NCBI GenBank assembly: GCA_015231755.1
Contig: JADGAZ010000001.1
Coordinates: 186,001 to 250,000, forward strand
Direction of reading: 5' to 3'
From: Magnetococcales bacterium
GTDB lineage: Bacteria; Pseudomonadota; Magnetococcia; Magnetococcales; Magnetaquicoccaceae
Length of the DNA stretch: 64,000 nucleotides
Part shown: one piece after another, positions 1 through 10,776 of the stretch
How the letters are laid out: each line of letters opens with the position of its first letter
Numbering within the stretch: position 1 is the stretch's first letter
Translations under genes and position numbers: made by a program
The notes under the pieces: generated by a model
Seen by the model: only the letters and a program-made list of their open reading frames with translations
Database searches by the model: none
Told to the model about the DNA's origin: nothing

Positions 1-1407
1 TCGGAACAACAGCTTCATTTCCTGGTGCATCACGACTCCCTCACCGGACTGCCCAACCGCTTGCAGCTCAAAGACCGGATGCGGCAATCCTTCTCCTACG
101 CGGTTCGGTTCAATCAGATCGTCGGGGTATTGTTTCTGGGCATCGACCGTTTCACGTTGATCAACGAGGCGGTGGGACGCAATATCGGGGATCGCATTTT
201 GCGGGATGTGGCCTTGCGGTTGACCCAGTGTCTGCGGGATGAGGACTCTTTGGCCCGGGTGGGAGGTGACGAGTTTGTGGTGATCGCCACCGGTCTGCTG
301 CAAGGAGGCAATGCCGGACGTATCGCCCGCAAACTCCTCGCCACCCTGAGCGAACCTTTTTTGGTGGAGCAGGAGCGTTATTATCTGTCCGCCAGCATCG
401 GCATCACCCTGTTCCCCCTGGACGAAGGGGACGAGGACAGCCATCTCAAAAAAGCCGAGTCCGCCATGCGCCGCGCCAAGGAGCAGGGGGGCAACGCCAT
501 CCAGTTTTTCACCAAGGAGATCGACGCGGTTTCATCCAAGCGTATGGCCATCGAGAATGGTTTGCGGCTGGCCCTGGAGCGCAAAGAACTTTTTTTGCAC
601 TATCAGCCCCAAATCGATGTGGTCACCGGTCGTCTCATGGGGGTGGAGGCCCTGGTGCGCTGGAAGAGTCCCGAACTGGGATTGGTTTCGCCGGTCAATT
701 TCATTCCCATCGCCGAAGAGAGCGATCTGATCGCCGCCATCGGGGAATGGGTGTTGCGGACCGCCTGTGAACAGAACATGCGCTGGCAGGAAGAGGGGTT
801 CGCCCCCATTCGCATGGCGGTCAATCTGTCGGCGCGCCAGTTCCAGAATCCGGATTTGCCGGCGAGAATCACCCGGATCCTGAAAGATACCGGGATGGAT
901 TCCCACTATCTGGAGCTGGAATTGACCGAAGGTATGTTCATGCGGGATATCGACGAAACCGTCTCTACCTTGCATACCCTCAAGTCCATGAATCTGCAAT
1001 TGTCCATCGACGATTTCGGCACCGGTTACTCTTCTTTGAGTTATCTGAAGCGTTTTCCCATTCACACCCTCAAGATCGACCGGGCGTTTGTGCGGGACAT
1101 CATCGCCGATCCCGATGACGCCGCCATTACCAAGACCATTGTTTCCATGGCCAAAAACCTGAATTTGCAGGTGGTGGCCGAAGGGGTGGCCGCCCCGGAT
1201 CAGTTGGAGTTTCTCCGTTCCTTGGGCTGCGATCTGGTGCAGGGATTTTTGTTCAGCCAGCCGGTTGCGCCGGAGGAGATCGCCTTGTATTTGGAAGAAG
1301 ATCGCATGTATGGCCAAAAACCCTCTTTTGCGCCCAGATTGCATTCCGGCGGCGCATCGGTGATTATTTTTCCGGAGGCAGTCAAACAACAAGAAGGGAT
1401 TGATTGA
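1..1407 (+). CDS. GGDEF-EAL cyclic-di-GMP signalling protein, 5' end outside window
   Basis: The reading frame is open from the first base, so the gene is cut at its 5' end; a GTG at 25 is internal. The visible part starts at the beginning of a GGDEF domain (DSLTGLPNR), carries an intact GGDEF signature ([10 protein letters not shown], about residue 100) and continues into a full EAL domain with the EAL core (VEALVRW), [10 protein letters not shown] and KIDRAFV motifs. Both domains look catalytically complete, so the protein could make or break cyclic-di-GMP; in such tandem proteins one activity often dominates. Sensor domains are presumably upstream. Its stop overlaps the start of the chemoreceptor gene, so the two are probably co-transcribed. 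Confidence 0.95.
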   Translation, partial: SEQQLHFLVHHDSLTGLPNRLQLKDRMRQSFSYAVRFNQIVGVLFLGIDRFTLINEAVGRNIGDRILRDVALRLTQCLRDEDSLARVGGDEFVVIATGLLQGGNAGRIARKLLATLSEPFLVEQERYYLSASIGITLFPLDEGDEDSHLKKAESAMRRAKEQGGNAIQFFTKEIDAVSSKRMAIENGLRLALERKELFLHYQPQIDVVTGRLMGVEALVRWKSPELGLVSPVNFIPIAEESDLIAAIGEWVLRTACEQNMRWQEEGFAPIRMAVNLSARQFQNPDLPARITRILKDTGMDSHYLELELTEGMFMRDIDETVSTLHTLKSMNLQLSIDDFGTGYSSLSYLKRFPIHTLKIDRAFVRDIIADPDDAAITKTIVSMAKNLNLQVVAEGVAAPDQLEFLRSLGCDLVQGFLFSQPVAPEEIALYLEEDRMYGQKPSFAPRLHSGGASVIIFPEAVKQQEGID

Positions 1408-4016
1408 TGATCAATATGAGCTTTTTCCGGGATTTGCCGATTGGCCGCAAGCTGGGGATCGCGTTCGGGATCACCGGGCTGTTTTTTTTGAGTGTGGTCT
1501 GGCAATTTCACGACGCCCTGTTCGACTCCCTGGACTCTTATGAATTTCTGCAAAGCGAATACGGGGATCGCAAGGACCATTTTCTGAACATTCATCGGTA
1601 TCTCCTGGAAGCCCGGCGGGGCGAGAAGGATTTTCTGGCCCGCAAGGAGGTCAAGTATGTGGAGCGGGTGACCCACTATGTGGGCCTGGCCCAAAAGGAG
1701 GCCGAACAACTGAGCCGGTTGAAAGAGCCGGTGGGGGGCATGACCGGTGTGCAGATGGCCGAAAAGGTCCGGGGGCTGATCGGGCAGTATCATACGGCAT
1801 TCCTGGAAATCGTCGAAGCCTGGAAAATCCAGGGGTTGGATCCCGGATCCGGCTTGCAGGGACGGTTCCGCAAGTCTGCCCACGATATGGAAAAGATCCT
1901 CAACGATTTCGATCTGGATCAACTGGTGGTGGAACTCGGGGAGATGCGGCGCAATGAAAAGGATTTTGTGGTGCGGGGCAAGGCCAAATACGTCACCCAG
2001 TTTCAGACCCAGGCGGGTCATTTCAAGGGCTTTCTGGTCGTTTCCCAGGTGAACAAGGAACTCAAGGAGAAACTCGTTGGGGCGTTGAGCGATTATCGCG
2101 CTGCGTTCGAGGCGTTTGTGCCGGTGCGTCACAAGGATGTGTTGACCCAACTGGAAGATCCGCTCTATCTGCGCATGAGCGAAAAGGCCCATGTGGTGGA
2201 AGAGTTGCTGGAGAGCCACTATGTGCCCGGTATCTGGAAGAATTTATTGATGATGCGGCGTCATGAGAAGGATTATCTCATGCGTTTGCAGGATAAATAT
2301 GTCAAGCAGTTGCGTGATGTGGCGGCGGTGATCGTCGGGAATGTCAATGAATCCGCGATTCCCAAAGATGTCAAGGAGCGAATTCTGGCCAATGTCACCG
2401 ATTACGAGGAGAGTTTTGTCGCCCTGGTGGATCAGAATGGACGCATCAACGGGGTGAGCGACAAGATGCGTGATGCGGTTCACCGCATGGAGCCGATCAT
2501 CGACGAAAACGTGACCGCCGCCGTGGAACAGATGAAACGTCTGGAGGTCCAGACCCGGGGAGAATCCCGTACCCGCGCCACGGTGGCGTTGGTGGTGGCG
2601 GTGGTGGCGGGAGTGCTGGCGACGTTGTTTTCGATTGTGATCACCCGGTTGATCACCGGTCCGTTGGGGACGCTCAACCTGTTTGCCCGTCAGGTGGCCA
2701 CCGGGGATCTGAATGCCGGGGTGGATTTCAAGCGCAAAGATGAGATCGGTCAACTGGGGAGGACCATGAACCAGATGGTCGCCTCCTTGCGGGATCTGGT
2801 TCTCAGCATGTCGGGCAATGCCCAGGCTCTGGAGAAGTCCGCCCTGGAGTTGGCGGAGGTCTCCAGTCAGTTGAGTGGCAGTTCCGCCAACATGACCGAA
2901 AAGGCCGGCACCACCGCCTCGGCGGTGGAGGAGTTGAGCGCCACCATGATGCAGGTGTCCTCCTCGGCCCAGGAGGCGAGCGCCAATCTCAACAGCATCG
3001 CCTCCGGCACGACTCAGGCCAGCAGCAACATTCAATCGGTTTTCGAGTCCTCCCAGGAGACCGCCGCGGTGTTGAGTCAGGTGGCGGAAGCCTCGGAGCA
3101 GGTGAGCCACGAGTTGACTGCCATCTCCGCAGGCGCGGTGCGGGCCAATCATTCGGTCACTTCGGCGGCGTCGTCGATTCAGGATGTGACCGCTTCGTTT
3201 CTGGCGGTGCGGGAGCGTTGCGCCTTTGCCGACACCCATTCCCAGCAGGCCGCCGACCGGATCCAGAGTTCCGAGGGGGTGATGGTGCAACTGGCCCAGT
3301 CGGCCCAGGAGATCGGTTCCGTGGTGGATGTGATCAACAACATCGCCGAGCAGACCAACATGCTGGCCTTGAATGCCTCCATCGAGGCGGCGGGGGCCGG
3401 AGACGCGGGTAAGGGCTTCGCGGTGGTGGCCAACGAGGTGAAAGAGTTGGCCCGGCAGACCGGTTTCGCCACCCAGATGATTCAGGATCAGGCCGGGGCG
3501 ATCCAGGGGCAGTCCGGGGAGGTTTCCGACGCGATCCGGGAGATTATCCGTTTGATCGAAGGAATTACGGCGGCCAACAGCGAAATCGCCCAGGCGGTCA
3601 ACACTCAGTCGGCGGCGGCGGAGGCGGTTTCGTTGGCCATGGAGATTTCCGCCGGAGAGACCAGCGAAGTGACGGATCGTCTTGGTGGCGCGGTGGAACG
3701 GCTTTCCGGGAGTTCCGGACAGGTGATGCAGGTGTTCAATCGTTTGCTGGATGTGAGCAATCAGATGGGGCAGGCCAGTCAGGGGATCGAGGATGTCTCC
3801 CGAAGCGTGCACAACGCCTCGGAAGGGGCCGAGGAGATCACCCGCAGCGTCACCGAGGCGGCCACGGCCACGGGAGAAATCGCCCGGGCCATGGCGGCGG
3901 TCAACGATGAAGCGGGTCAGATGCAGATCATCAGCGGCGTGCTCGATCAACGGGCCGGTCAATTGACCGGCATGGCCAGGGAGTTGAAAGGATTGGTGGC
4001 CCGGTTCAAGGTGTGA
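1407..4016 (+). CDS. methyl-accepting chemotaxis protein with three HBM-like periplasmic modules
   Basis: Inner-membrane chemoreceptor of about 869 residues. TM1 lies near residues 12-32, a long helical periplasmic region follows, TM2 is near 391-413, then HAMP and a full cytoplasmic signalling hairpin with the conserved tip ([33 protein letters not shown]). The periplasmic part repeats an RR-x-EKD-[FY] motif followed by KYV at about residues 70, 181 and 284. This motif is typical of helical bimodular (HBM) sensor domains, which usually have two such modules; here there are three. I chose the ATG at 1407, which overlaps the preceding stop and has AAGAAGGG upstream; ATG 1416 is an alternative. 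The ligand is unknown. Confidence 0.93.
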   Translation: MINMSFFRDLPIGRKLGIAFGITGLFFLSVVWQFHDALFDSLDSYEFLQSEYGDRKDHFLNIHRYLLEARRGEKDFLARKEVKYVERVTHYVGLAQKEAEQLSRLKEPVGGMTGVQMAEKVRGLIGQYHTAFLEIVEAWKIQGLDPGSGLQGRFRKSAHDMEKILNDFDLDQLVVELGEMRRNEKDFVVRGKAKYVTQFQTQAGHFKGFLVVSQVNKELKEKLVGALSDYRAAFEAFVPVRHKDVLTQLEDPLYLRMSEKAHVVEELLESHYVPGIWKNLLMMRRHEKDYLMRLQDKYVKQLRDVAAVIVGNVNESAIPKDVKERILANVTDYEESFVALVDQNGRINGVSDKMRDAVHRMEPIIDENVTAAVEQMKRLEVQTRGESRTRATVALVVAVVAGVLATLFSIVITRLITGPLGTLNLFARQVATGDLNAGVDFKRKDEIGQLGRTMNQMVASLRDLVLSMSGNAQALEKSALELAEVSSQLSGSSANMTEKAGTTASAVEELSATMMQVSSSAQEASANLNSIASGTTQASSNIQSVFESSQETAAVLSQVAEASEQVSHELTAISAGAVRANHSVTSAASSIQDVTASFLAVRERCAFADTHSQQAADRIQSSEGVMVQLAQSAQEIGSVVDVINNIAEQTNMLALNASIEAAGAGDAGKGFAVVANEVKELARQTGFATQMIQDQAGAIQGQSGEVSDAIREIIRLIEGITAANSEIAQAVNTQSAAAEAVSLAMEISAGETSEVTDRLGGAVERLSGSSGQVMQVFNRLLDVSNQMGQASQGIEDVSRSVHNASEGAEEITRSVTEAATATGEIARAMAAVNDEAGQMQIISGVLDQRAGQLTGMARELKGLVARFKV

Positions 4017-4232
4017 ACCGTTTGGCTTTCCTCTTCCTCCCGGACCACCGGAAAGCGGACCAGCAGTGGAAAGATCAACCTCCCGCACAGGTTGGCGCGG
4101 GCAGCGAGGCCCGGAAACGGGTGGTGGAGCGATGGCCATGTCCGGATGACCCCGTTGTCATCCGGGCAACCGGCCTGGAAGCGTTTGGACATGGTTTCCT
4201 TGTTTTTTGTGTGCGGTTCGATGGTTCTGATG

Positions 4233-4412
4233 TCACCCATCCGCCCTGTTGTTCAGGGGGGAATCTTGTTCCTGCATCTTTTCCAAGGTCATGACAACCA
4301 TCTGATTGAAGGAACGGCGTTCCGTTTCGGCCTTGTTTCCGATCCACTCCGCCAGGGATTCGGGAAAGCGCAGGGATTTTTGTACCATTCGGATGTGTTT
4401 GTCGGTTTTCAT
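4233..4412 (-). CDS. small Arc/MetJ-type ribbon-helix-helix protein
   Basis: A 59-residue protein with the pattern of an Arc-like ribbon-helix-helix DNA-binding domain: a basic beta strand (VQKSLRFPESL), helix A (AEWIGNKAETERRSF) and helix B (NQMVVMTLEKMQEQ). The RSFNQ turn is typical of the family. I chose the ATG at 4412 because GGGAG lies about 10 bases upstream; an in-frame ATG at 4430 is possible. It stands alone on the minus strand between two plus-strand operons. No toxin partner is visible next to it, so it could be a free regulator. The 216 bases between it and the chemoreceptor stop (4017-4232) show no gene or clear signal. Confidence 0.7.
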   Translation of the reverse strand: MKTDKHIRMVQKSLRFPESLAEWIGNKAETERRSFNQMVVMTLEKMQEQDSPLNNRADG

Positions 4413-4610
4413 GATTGGGTCGTCTCCCATGGTTTGAAGTCAATTCTGGTGAGCATGATCCATCACGGCGTGGAAGAAAATCAGTTGCATGACTTCAGCA
4501 TGCCGGAAGAAAATGGTGGAGTGGTGGTGTGGTTGAATGGTTTGGGGGTAGAATGAGGATGGTTTGGGTTGGTTTTGCTTCGGGAAGGATGGTGGTGGAG
4601 GTGGGAGGTG

Positions 4611-5261
4611 ATGCCGGAGGAGTGGGTGGTGCTGGTGCATGGATTGTGGCTGGATGGCTCGGAGTTTCTCTGGCTGGATCGGCAGTTGCGCCGGGATGGT
4701 TATCGGGTGTTGACCTTTCAATATCCCACGGCGCGGCGTGACCTGGAAGACAATGCCGAACGGTTGTGGGAGTTTCTGGAACTGCGTTTCGGACCTGGCA
4801 TGAAACGGGTGACGGCGGGTGCGGTTCATCTGGTGTGTCACAGTCTGGGGGGGCTGGTGGCCCTGCGCATGCTGGAACGCCATCCGGAGGCTCCCATGGG
4901 TCGCATGGTGGCTTTGGGGTCCCCGTTCCGGGGGTCGCATTCCGCCCGACGCATGGCCCGCTGGCCGGGTGGGGCCTGGCTGCTGGGTCGCAGTCTTGAG
5001 GGCGCTTTGGATGGTCAACGGGAGTGGCGCGTGCCTCCGGGACGGCAGATCGGCGTTTTGGCGGGCACGCTTCCTTTGGGTCTGGGGCATCTGGTCTTGG
5101 GGCTGGAGTCTCCCAACGATGGGGTGGTGGCGGTGGCGGAGACCCATCTGCCCGGAGCGGTGCATGCCACGGTGCCCATGATGCATGTGGGGCTGGTTTC
5201 CTCCCCCCGGGTGGCGAGTTGGGTGCGACATTTCTTGAAAACAGGAGAGACGGAATGGTGA
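4611..5261 (+). CDS. alpha/beta-hydrolase, lipase/PGAP1-like
   Basis: A 216-residue alpha/beta-fold hydrolase. It begins with the strand and oxyanion loop VVLVHGLWLDG, has the nucleophile elbow CHSLGG (Ser near residue 83), an acid candidate in ESPNDGVV and a late histidine candidate in MMHVGLV. The order fits a lipase or esterase of the PGAP1/triacylglycerol lipase type. There is no signal peptide, so it is probably cytoplasmic or membrane-associated. The ATG at 4611 has GGAGG motifs just upstream and puts the HG motif in its usual early position; upstream in-frame codons are unlikely. It is followed closely by dgkA, suggesting a lipid-related pair. Confidence 0.8.
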   Translation: MPEEWVVLVHGLWLDGSEFLWLDRQLRRDGYRVLTFQYPTARRDLEDNAERLWEFLELRFGPGMKRVTAGAVHLVCHSLGGLVALRMLERHPEAPMGRMVALGSPFRGSHSARRMARWPGGAWLLGRSLEGALDGQREWRVPPGRQIGVLAGTLPLGLGHLVLGLESPNDGVVAVAETHLPGAVHATVPMMHVGLVSSPRVASWVRHFLKTGETEW

Positions 5262-5289
5262 ATCGGGATTGCAACCCTGGGAGACAACC

Positions 5290-5658
5290 ATGAAACCAGG
5301 GGCCACGGGGTTGACCCGGGTGATCAATGCCGCCGGATACTCCATGTTGGGCCTGCGGGCCGCATGGCAACACGAGGCGGCTTTCCGCCAGGAACTGGGA
5401 CTGCTGGTGATTCTGTTTCCCCTGGGGCTGTGGTTGGGTCGCAGCGGGGTGGAGCGGGGATTGCTGATCGGTTCGTTGCTGCTGGTGCTGATTGTCGAGT
5501 TGATCAATTCGGCGGTGGAGGCGGTGGTGGACCGGACCGGTTCGGAATGGCATCCCCTGTCGGGTCGCGCCAAGGATATCGGATCGGCTGCGGTGCTGGT
5601 GGCGATGATCCTGGTGGCTCTGGTGTGGGGATTGATTCTGTGGGAGCGGCTGGCGTGA
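5290..5658 (+). CDS. dgkA: diacylglycerol kinase, prokaryotic DgkA type
   Basis: A small integral membrane kinase of 122 residues that phosphorylates diacylglycerol to phosphatidic acid and so recycles lipid released during membrane-derived glycan synthesis. Three membrane helices are visible. The family signatures are present: EAAFRQE near the N-terminus, ELINSAVEAVVDR and SGRAKDIGSAAV, which holds catalytic and metal-binding acidic residues. The length matches the family. The ATG at 5290 follows a GGGAGA ribosome-binding site; an in-frame codon at 5269 would add seven residues without family support. It lies 28 bases after the hydrolase gene. Confidence 0.93.
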   Translation: MKPGATGLTRVINAAGYSMLGLRAAWQHEAAFRQELGLLVILFPLGLWLGRSGVERGLLIGSLLLVLIVELINSAVEAVVDRTGSEWHPLSGRAKDIGSAAVLVAMILVALVWGLILWERLA

Positions 5659-5688
5659 GCGACGCGGGGAGGCCATAAGGAAGCGCGC

Positions 5689-7854
5689 ATGTCGGAGCGA
5701 ACCGTTCAGCGCATACTGGTGGTCCTGTTGGTGGTGGTGCTGGGATTGTTGTTCATGCGGCTCGGCAAGAGCATGTTCATGCCTTTGCCATCCACTTCCG
5801 GACCGGAAATCCCCCGGGAGATCACCTGGCGAGTGGGGGTGAGCAGTGCCCTGGGTCCGGTCTCCCGCATGGCGGTGGAGCGGCTGGCGGAACGGGTCGC
5901 CGCCATGAGTCATGGCCAGTTTCGGCTCACCCTCCACGCCTCGGCGGAACTGGGGGGGGATGACCGCATGCTGGAATTGGCCAGTCGGGGGGAGTTGCCC
6001 TTGCTGGTGGTTCCCCACGCCGCCCTGGGGGGGCGGATCGAGGCCATGCGGGTGTTTGATCTGCCTTTTTTGTTTCCGTCCCGTGAATTTGTCAATCGGG
6101 CCCTGGACGGGGAACCGGGACGGATTCTTCTCGACAAGGCGCGGGATTTGGGACTGGAGGGGCTGTCCCTGCTGGATGGGGGATGTCGCCATCTGCTGGC
6201 GGATCGCCCGTTGCTGGACCCGGAGGCGTTCGTTGACCTCCAGGTGTTGGATCAGAGCGACAATCGGGTGCGTCAGGAGTTGTTCAACCATCTCAAGGCG
6301 GTGCCGGTGGTGGGCGTCTCCGGTGTCCGTACCGGTCCGGAGCCGGGAATACAGGTGCTGGAAGATACCTTGTGGGGTTTGGCCGGCGCGGCCCGTCCCG
6401 CGGTTTTGAACCATCTGACCTTGAGCGGTCATGGTCATTCGGTGGATTTGTTGGCGGTCAGTCGCGACGCCCTCGACATGTTGACCTTCGGCCAGCAGCG
6501 GATTTTGCTGGACGCGGCCCGGGAAAGCACTTGGTGGGGCCGCGGCGAGCTGCGGGTCCAGGAGGGCAAGATGCTCCAGGAGTTGCGGGACGAGGGGGTG
6601 ACCGTGCATGAACTCTCTCCGGAAGGCCGGGAGCGGTTTCGCGCCAGCTTCGCTTATGCCCCCCGCAAGTTTGAAGAACGCATCGGACCCGATGTGATTG
6701 CCCGCATGGCGGAATGGCTGTTGTTGCGGGGGCAGGAGTCGGATGGGGAACGGCGGGAGATTTTCGTGGGACTGGATGCCCAGTTGTCCGGGGAGAGCGC
6801 CGGAGTTGGGTTGGAGTTGTCCCGTGGGGTATTGCTGGCCATTGAGGAGATCAATGCCCGTGGGGGCGTTTTGAACCGGAAAATGCGTCTGGTGGCCCGG
6901 GACAACCATGGATTGGCCACCCGGGGGGTGGACAATCTGAAATTTTTCGCGGGGCTGGATGATCTGGTGGCGGTGGTGGGGGGACAAAAAAGCTCCGTGG
7001 TGGCCGCGGAGGTGGAAGAGGTTCACGGGTTGGATCTGCCCTTGTTGTTGCCCTGGTCGGCAGCCCGTCACCTGACGGAAAACGGTTTTGCCTCCAATCA
7101 GGTGTTCCGGATGAGTCTCAACGACCGTTGGACCGCCCCTTTTCTGGCGGATGTGGCCCTGGGCCGGGGTTCCCGCATCGCCTTGGTGCTGGAGAATTCC
7201 AGGTGGGGACATGAATTTGAAAAGATCATTGGGCGTCATCTGATCACACGGGGGATTCAGCCGGTGGCGGTCCACTGGGTGGACAATGGCCTGGGGAATT
7301 TCGCCACCATTCTGTCGGCCATCGCCACCGCCGGGGTGGAGGTGGTGATCCTGGTGGATACTTCGGATGAGAGTGTCGGATTTTTGCTGGAACTCTCCCG
7401 TCGTCTGCCAGCCTTGCCGGTGGTCTCCCATTGGGCCATGCTGGGTGCCCGTTTGACCCCGGCTCAGCAGCAGGTGATCGGCAATCTGGATTTGGTGTTT
7501 CCCCAGACCTTTTTTCCTGGGGTTTCCGGCAACAAGGCTGGCGAGCATCTGTTGAAGGCCAGTCGGCGTCTTTTGTCTTTGAACGAATGGGATCCCCCGG
7601 TGCAGATGGGCAGCGGATTTGTCCAGGCCTATGATCTGGTTCAAATGCTCGCCAGCGCCATCCGCGTCGCCGGTTCCACGGATCGTCGGGGCGTGCGGGA
7701 TGCCTTGGAGAAACTGCCGCGCCACGACGGGATGATCCGTCGGCATGAGCCGCCTTTTGATGTCCAGCGTCACGATGCCTTGGGCATCGGCGACTACCGT
7801 TTGGGACGGCTGACCCCGGATGGTCGGATCGTGCCCGCGGATCAGGAGAAATGA
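5689..7854 (+). CDS. membrane-anchored fusion of DctP-type and LivK-type periplasmic binding proteins
   Basis: A 721-residue protein with an N-terminal membrane anchor (residues 9-25) and two complete periplasmic binding folds. Residues about 45-345 resemble the TRAP-transporter solute receptor DctP ([68 protein letters not shown]). Residues about 355-715 resemble the branched-chain amino-acid receptor LivK/LivJ ([57 protein letters not shown]). No TRAP or ABC transporter subunits are adjacent. Instead its stop overlaps (ATGA) the start of a sensor kinase, so I infer a periplasmic ligand receptor feeding the kinase. Lack of a cleavage motif after the hydrophobic stretch favours anchoring over secretion. 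Confidence 0.85.
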   Translation: MSERTVQRILVVLLVVVLGLLFMRLGKSMFMPLPSTSGPEIPREITWRVGVSSALGPVSRMAVERLAERVAAMSHGQFRLTLHASAELGGDDRMLELASRGELPLLVVPHAALGGRIEAMRVFDLPFLFPSREFVNRALDGEPGRILLDKARDLGLEGLSLLDGGCRHLLADRPLLDPEAFVDLQVLDQSDNRVRQELFNHLKAVPVVGVSGVRTGPEPGIQVLEDTLWGLAGAARPAVLNHLTLSGHGHSVDLLAVSRDALDMLTFGQQRILLDAARESTWWGRGELRVQEGKMLQELRDEGVTVHELSPEGRERFRASFAYAPRKFEERIGPDVIARMAEWLLLRGQESDGERREIFVGLDAQLSGESAGVGLELSRGVLLAIEEINARGGVLNRKMRLVARDNHGLATRGVDNLKFFAGLDDLVAVVGGQKSSVVAAEVEEVHGLDLPLLLPWSAARHLTENGFASNQVFRMSLNDRWTAPFLADVALGRGSRIALVLENSRWGHEFEKIIGRHLITRGIQPVAVHWVDNGLGNFATILSAIATAGVEVVILVDTSDESVGFLLELSRRLPALPVVSHWAMLGARLTPAQQQVIGNLDLVFPQTFFPGVSGNKAGEHLLKASRRLLSLNEWDPPVQMGSGFVQAYDLVQMLASAIRVAGSTDRRGVRDALEKLPRHDGMIRRHEPPFDVQRHDALGIGDYRLGRLTPDGRIVPADQEK

Positions 7855-10775
7855 GCATGGAACCGCTGGCGGGACATGGGGGACAACTGCGACGGCGTTA
7901 TATTCTGCAATTTTCCTCATTCGTGGGGGCGGCGCTGGTGCTGGTGCTGGGACTGCTTCAGGCGGACATGATCCATTCGTTGCGCCAGCAGTCGGTACTC
8001 GGGTTGCGGGCCCATGGCCAGGATCTGTTCGAGCGGGTGGAAACCCGGATCGGCTTTTTGCGGCAAAACCTCGAACAGTTTGCCCGCAATCCCCTGATGA
8101 TCAACGCCATGATGGAAGGAACCGCCAGTGATCCCCATCTGCCGCAACTGGCGCGGAATTTTTCCAGCGGTCGTCACATCGCGGCGTTCAATCTGGTCAA
8201 TTTTGATGGCACCCCCTTGTTTGTGGATCATCATGCTCATGCCCCGGAACTCCACGACTCCGAAGCGGTGCGCAATGCCTTGTCCCTGAGCCGTCCGGCC
8301 CCGATGATCGATCCCACCGGGCGCTATCTGATTCTGAGTCACGCTTTGGTGCTGCATGATGTGATTCAGGGGGCCATGATCGTGCATGTGGATTTTCCCG
8401 GTCTGCTGGCGGAAATCGTCTCCGGGGACAAATCGATTCAACACGCCATTTTGTTGGGGGAGCAGGTCTTGTTCCAGAGCCGGGTTCCGGTTTCCAAGGA
8501 TGTGATCGAACTCACCATGCCACCGCCTCCCGGATCCGCGATTTTGACCCGTTTGGGGGTGCGGCAGCGGTTGACCGTGGACAAGGCGGCGATTCGCGCC
8601 CCGATCTACGAAAGCATTGCCAACGCCACCTTGTTGGGTCTGGCGATTGTGATCGCCTCCATGCTGCTGGCTTTTCGACTCGGCGCCAAGGCTGCGGAAC
8701 CGATTTTGATGTTGTGCGAGCGGGTGCGCCGCGCCACCGAAGATGGCACCTCCGCCATCACCCCGGTGGGCACCGGGGATGAGCTGGAAGAGTTGGCCGC
8801 CTTGTTCGAGGAGCGTACCCGCGCCCTGTGGGTGATACGCAAGGAGTTGGAAAACCGGGTGATGGAACGGACCCGCATTCTGGCCCAACTCAATGTGGAA
8901 CTGGAACACGAAGTGGTGGAGCGCACCCGGGTCGAAACGGAAACCCGGCGTCATCTGGAACTGCTGGATCAGGCGCAACGGATTGCCCATTTGGGCAGTT
9001 GGGAATGGGATCTGGTGGAAGGAACCGTGCAGTGGTCCGCGGAGTTGTTCCGTATTCTGGGATTGAGACCCCATGCCTTGTTGCCGAGCCACAAGCGATT
9101 CTTGTCATCGGTGCACATGGAGGACCGTCGGCTGGTCAACGAGGCCCTGGAGCAGGCGCTGCGTACCCATGCCCTGGAATTTGAACTCGAATTCCGTGTC
9201 GTTGGCTCGGATGGCCACATCCGGTTCACCCAGTGCAATGCCCGCATCAGCCGTGATCTTCAGGGGGAGCCCATTCGGGTGACCGGCACCCTGCTCGACA
9301 TCACCCCCCGCAAGATTCTGGAAGGGGAACTTCGCGCCGCCAAGGAACAGGCGGAAGAGGCCAGCCGCATCAAGGGGGAGTTTTTGGCCAACATGAGCCA
9401 TGAAATCCGCACCCCCATGAATGCCATTATCGGATTCAGCCATTTGTGTCTGCGGACCGCGTTGACCAACCGGCAGCGGGATTATCTGCAAAAGCTTTAT
9501 GTCAGCGCCAATGGGATGTTGCGCATGATCAATGATATTCTGGATTTTTCCCGTATTGAGGCCGGCAATCTGGAAATCGAGCGGATCGAGTTTGACCTTC
9601 ACGAGGTGCTGGCCAGCCTGGAGTCTTTGATGGGGGTCAAGGCCCAGGAAAAATCCTTGCAATTCCGTGTGGAACAGGCGGAATCGACGCGTTTGCCCCT
9701 GATGGGGGATCCGTTGCGTTTGCGGCAGGTGCTGCTCAACCTGACCAACAATGCCATCAAGTTTACCGATCATGGGGAGGTGGTGGTTTCGGTCAAGCCG
9801 GTGGAGGTGAGTGGCCTGGAGATTGTATTGTCGTTCATGGTTTGTGACACGGGCATCGGCATGACCCCGGAACAATTGGAAGGGGTGTTCCAGAAATTTC
9901 ATCAAGGTGATGGCAGTTCCACCCGCAAATATGGTGGAACCGGTCTGGGACTTGCATTATCCAAGAGTCTGGTATCGATGATGGGGGGCACCATCGATGT
10001 GGAAAGTTCTCCAGGGAGTGGAAGCCGGTTTATGTTCACGGTGCGATGTGGCCGGTCGAATGTCGTCGAAAGTTCTGAATCTGATACCGGTTCACAAGAA
10101 CGCTTGTCCCTTTATGCCGCCTCTTTGCCGGTGGAGGAGGGGGAGGTGAAATCCTTCCTGCCCACCCTGCCGGGAATCAACACCCGGGTGGGGTTGCGGG
10201 GCATGGGGGGGGATGTGACCTTGTATCGTCGGGTTATGAACAAGTTTGTCGTCAATCAGACGGATGCGTGTCGGGTGATGAGTGGTTTGCTGGAGGCCAA
10301 GGAGTGGAGCGAGCTGGAACGGGTCGCCCATACCCTCAAAGGTGGTGCGGCCACCATCGGAGCCGTGGATCTGAGTCTGGCCGCCATGAAGATCGAGCAT
10401 GGGGTCAAGGAGCGGATCGGTCGCAAAGCCTTGCGTCCCTTGATCCTGGAAGCAGCCCGGTTGCTGGAATCGGTATTGTTGACCATCGGTACCGCCTTCC
10501 CGGAGCCGCGGGGCAGCGAACCCCCTTCCGGAGTCGCGACACCGATGAATCCGGAGGGTCTGTTGCCTTTGTTTGTCCAGGCCGGGCGGTTGCTGCGTCA
10601 CTTTGATGTGCGTGCCGAAGAGGTGATTCGCGCCATGGAGCCTTGGGCCACGGACAAGGAGAGTCAAGAGGGGTGGCAGATGATGATCAAATATCTAGAA
10701 GTGTATGAATATGATAAATGTAACGATATCTTGATGCAGTGGTCTGCGCGTATGGGTGTGGTTTTGGAGTCGTGA
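7851..10775 (+). CDS. sensor histidine kinase with PAS and C-terminal Hpt domain
   Basis: A 974-residue inner-membrane kinase. Order: TM1 (about 20-40), periplasmic sensor region, TM2 (about 256-280), HAMP-like and coiled-coil linker, PAS/PAC (about 370-490), HisKA with phosphoacceptor His517 ([15 protein letters not shown]), HATPase_c ([23 protein letters not shown]) and a C-terminal Hpt domain with His827 ([13 protein letters not shown]). There is no receiver domain between kinase and Hpt, so phosphoryl transfer to this Hpt must pass through a separate receiver, most simply one in the next gene. AGGAGAA precedes the ATG. Its start overlaps the binding-protein fusion gene, which is the obvious candidate signal partner. 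Confidence 0.92.
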   Translation: MSMEPLAGHGGQLRRRYILQFSSFVGAALVLVLGLLQADMIHSLRQQSVLGLRAHGQDLFERVETRIGFLRQNLEQFARNPLMINAMMEGTASDPHLPQLARNFSSGRHIAAFNLVNFDGTPLFVDHHAHAPELHDSEAVRNALSLSRPAPMIDPTGRYLILSHALVLHDVIQGAMIVHVDFPGLLAEIVSGDKSIQHAILLGEQVLFQSRVPVSKDVIELTMPPPPGSAILTRLGVRQRLTVDKAAIRAPIYESIANATLLGLAIVIASMLLAFRLGAKAAEPILMLCERVRRATEDGTSAITPVGTGDELEELAALFEERTRALWVIRKELENRVMERTRILAQLNVELEHEVVERTRVETETRRHLELLDQAQRIAHLGSWEWDLVEGTVQWSAELFRILGLRPHALLPSHKRFLSSVHMEDRRLVNEALEQALRTHALEFELEFRVVGSDGHIRFTQCNARISRDLQGEPIRVTGTLLDITPRKILEGELRAAKEQAEEASRIKGEFLANMSHEIRTPMNAIIGFSHLCLRTALTNRQRDYLQKLYVSANGMLRMINDILDFSRIEAGNLEIERIEFDLHEVLASLESLMGVKAQEKSLQFRVEQAESTRLPLMGDPLRLRQVLLNLTNNAIKFTDHGEVVVSVKPVEVSGLEIVLSFMVCDTGIGMTPEQLEGVFQKFHQGDGSSTRKYGGTGLGLALSKSLVSMMGGTIDVESSPGSGSRFMFTVRCGRSNVVESSESDTGSQERLSLYAASLPVEEGEVKSFLPTLPGINTRVGLRGMGGDVTLYRRVMNKFVVNQTDACRVMSGLLEAKEWSELERVAHTLKGGAATIGAVDLSLAAMKIEHGVKERIGRKALRPLILEAARLLESVLLTIGTAFPEPRGSEPPSGVATPMNPEGLLPLFVQAGRLLRHFDVRAEEVIRAMEPWATDKESQEGWQMMIKYLEVYEYDKCNDILMQWSARMGVVLES

Positions 10776-10776
10776 C

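Noticed and set aside
532-1392. Long minus-strand open frame opposite the GGDEF-EAL gene
   Set aside because: It is a GC-rich shadow with no domain pattern, as are the similar long frames opposite the chemoreceptor, the binding-protein fusion and the kinases.
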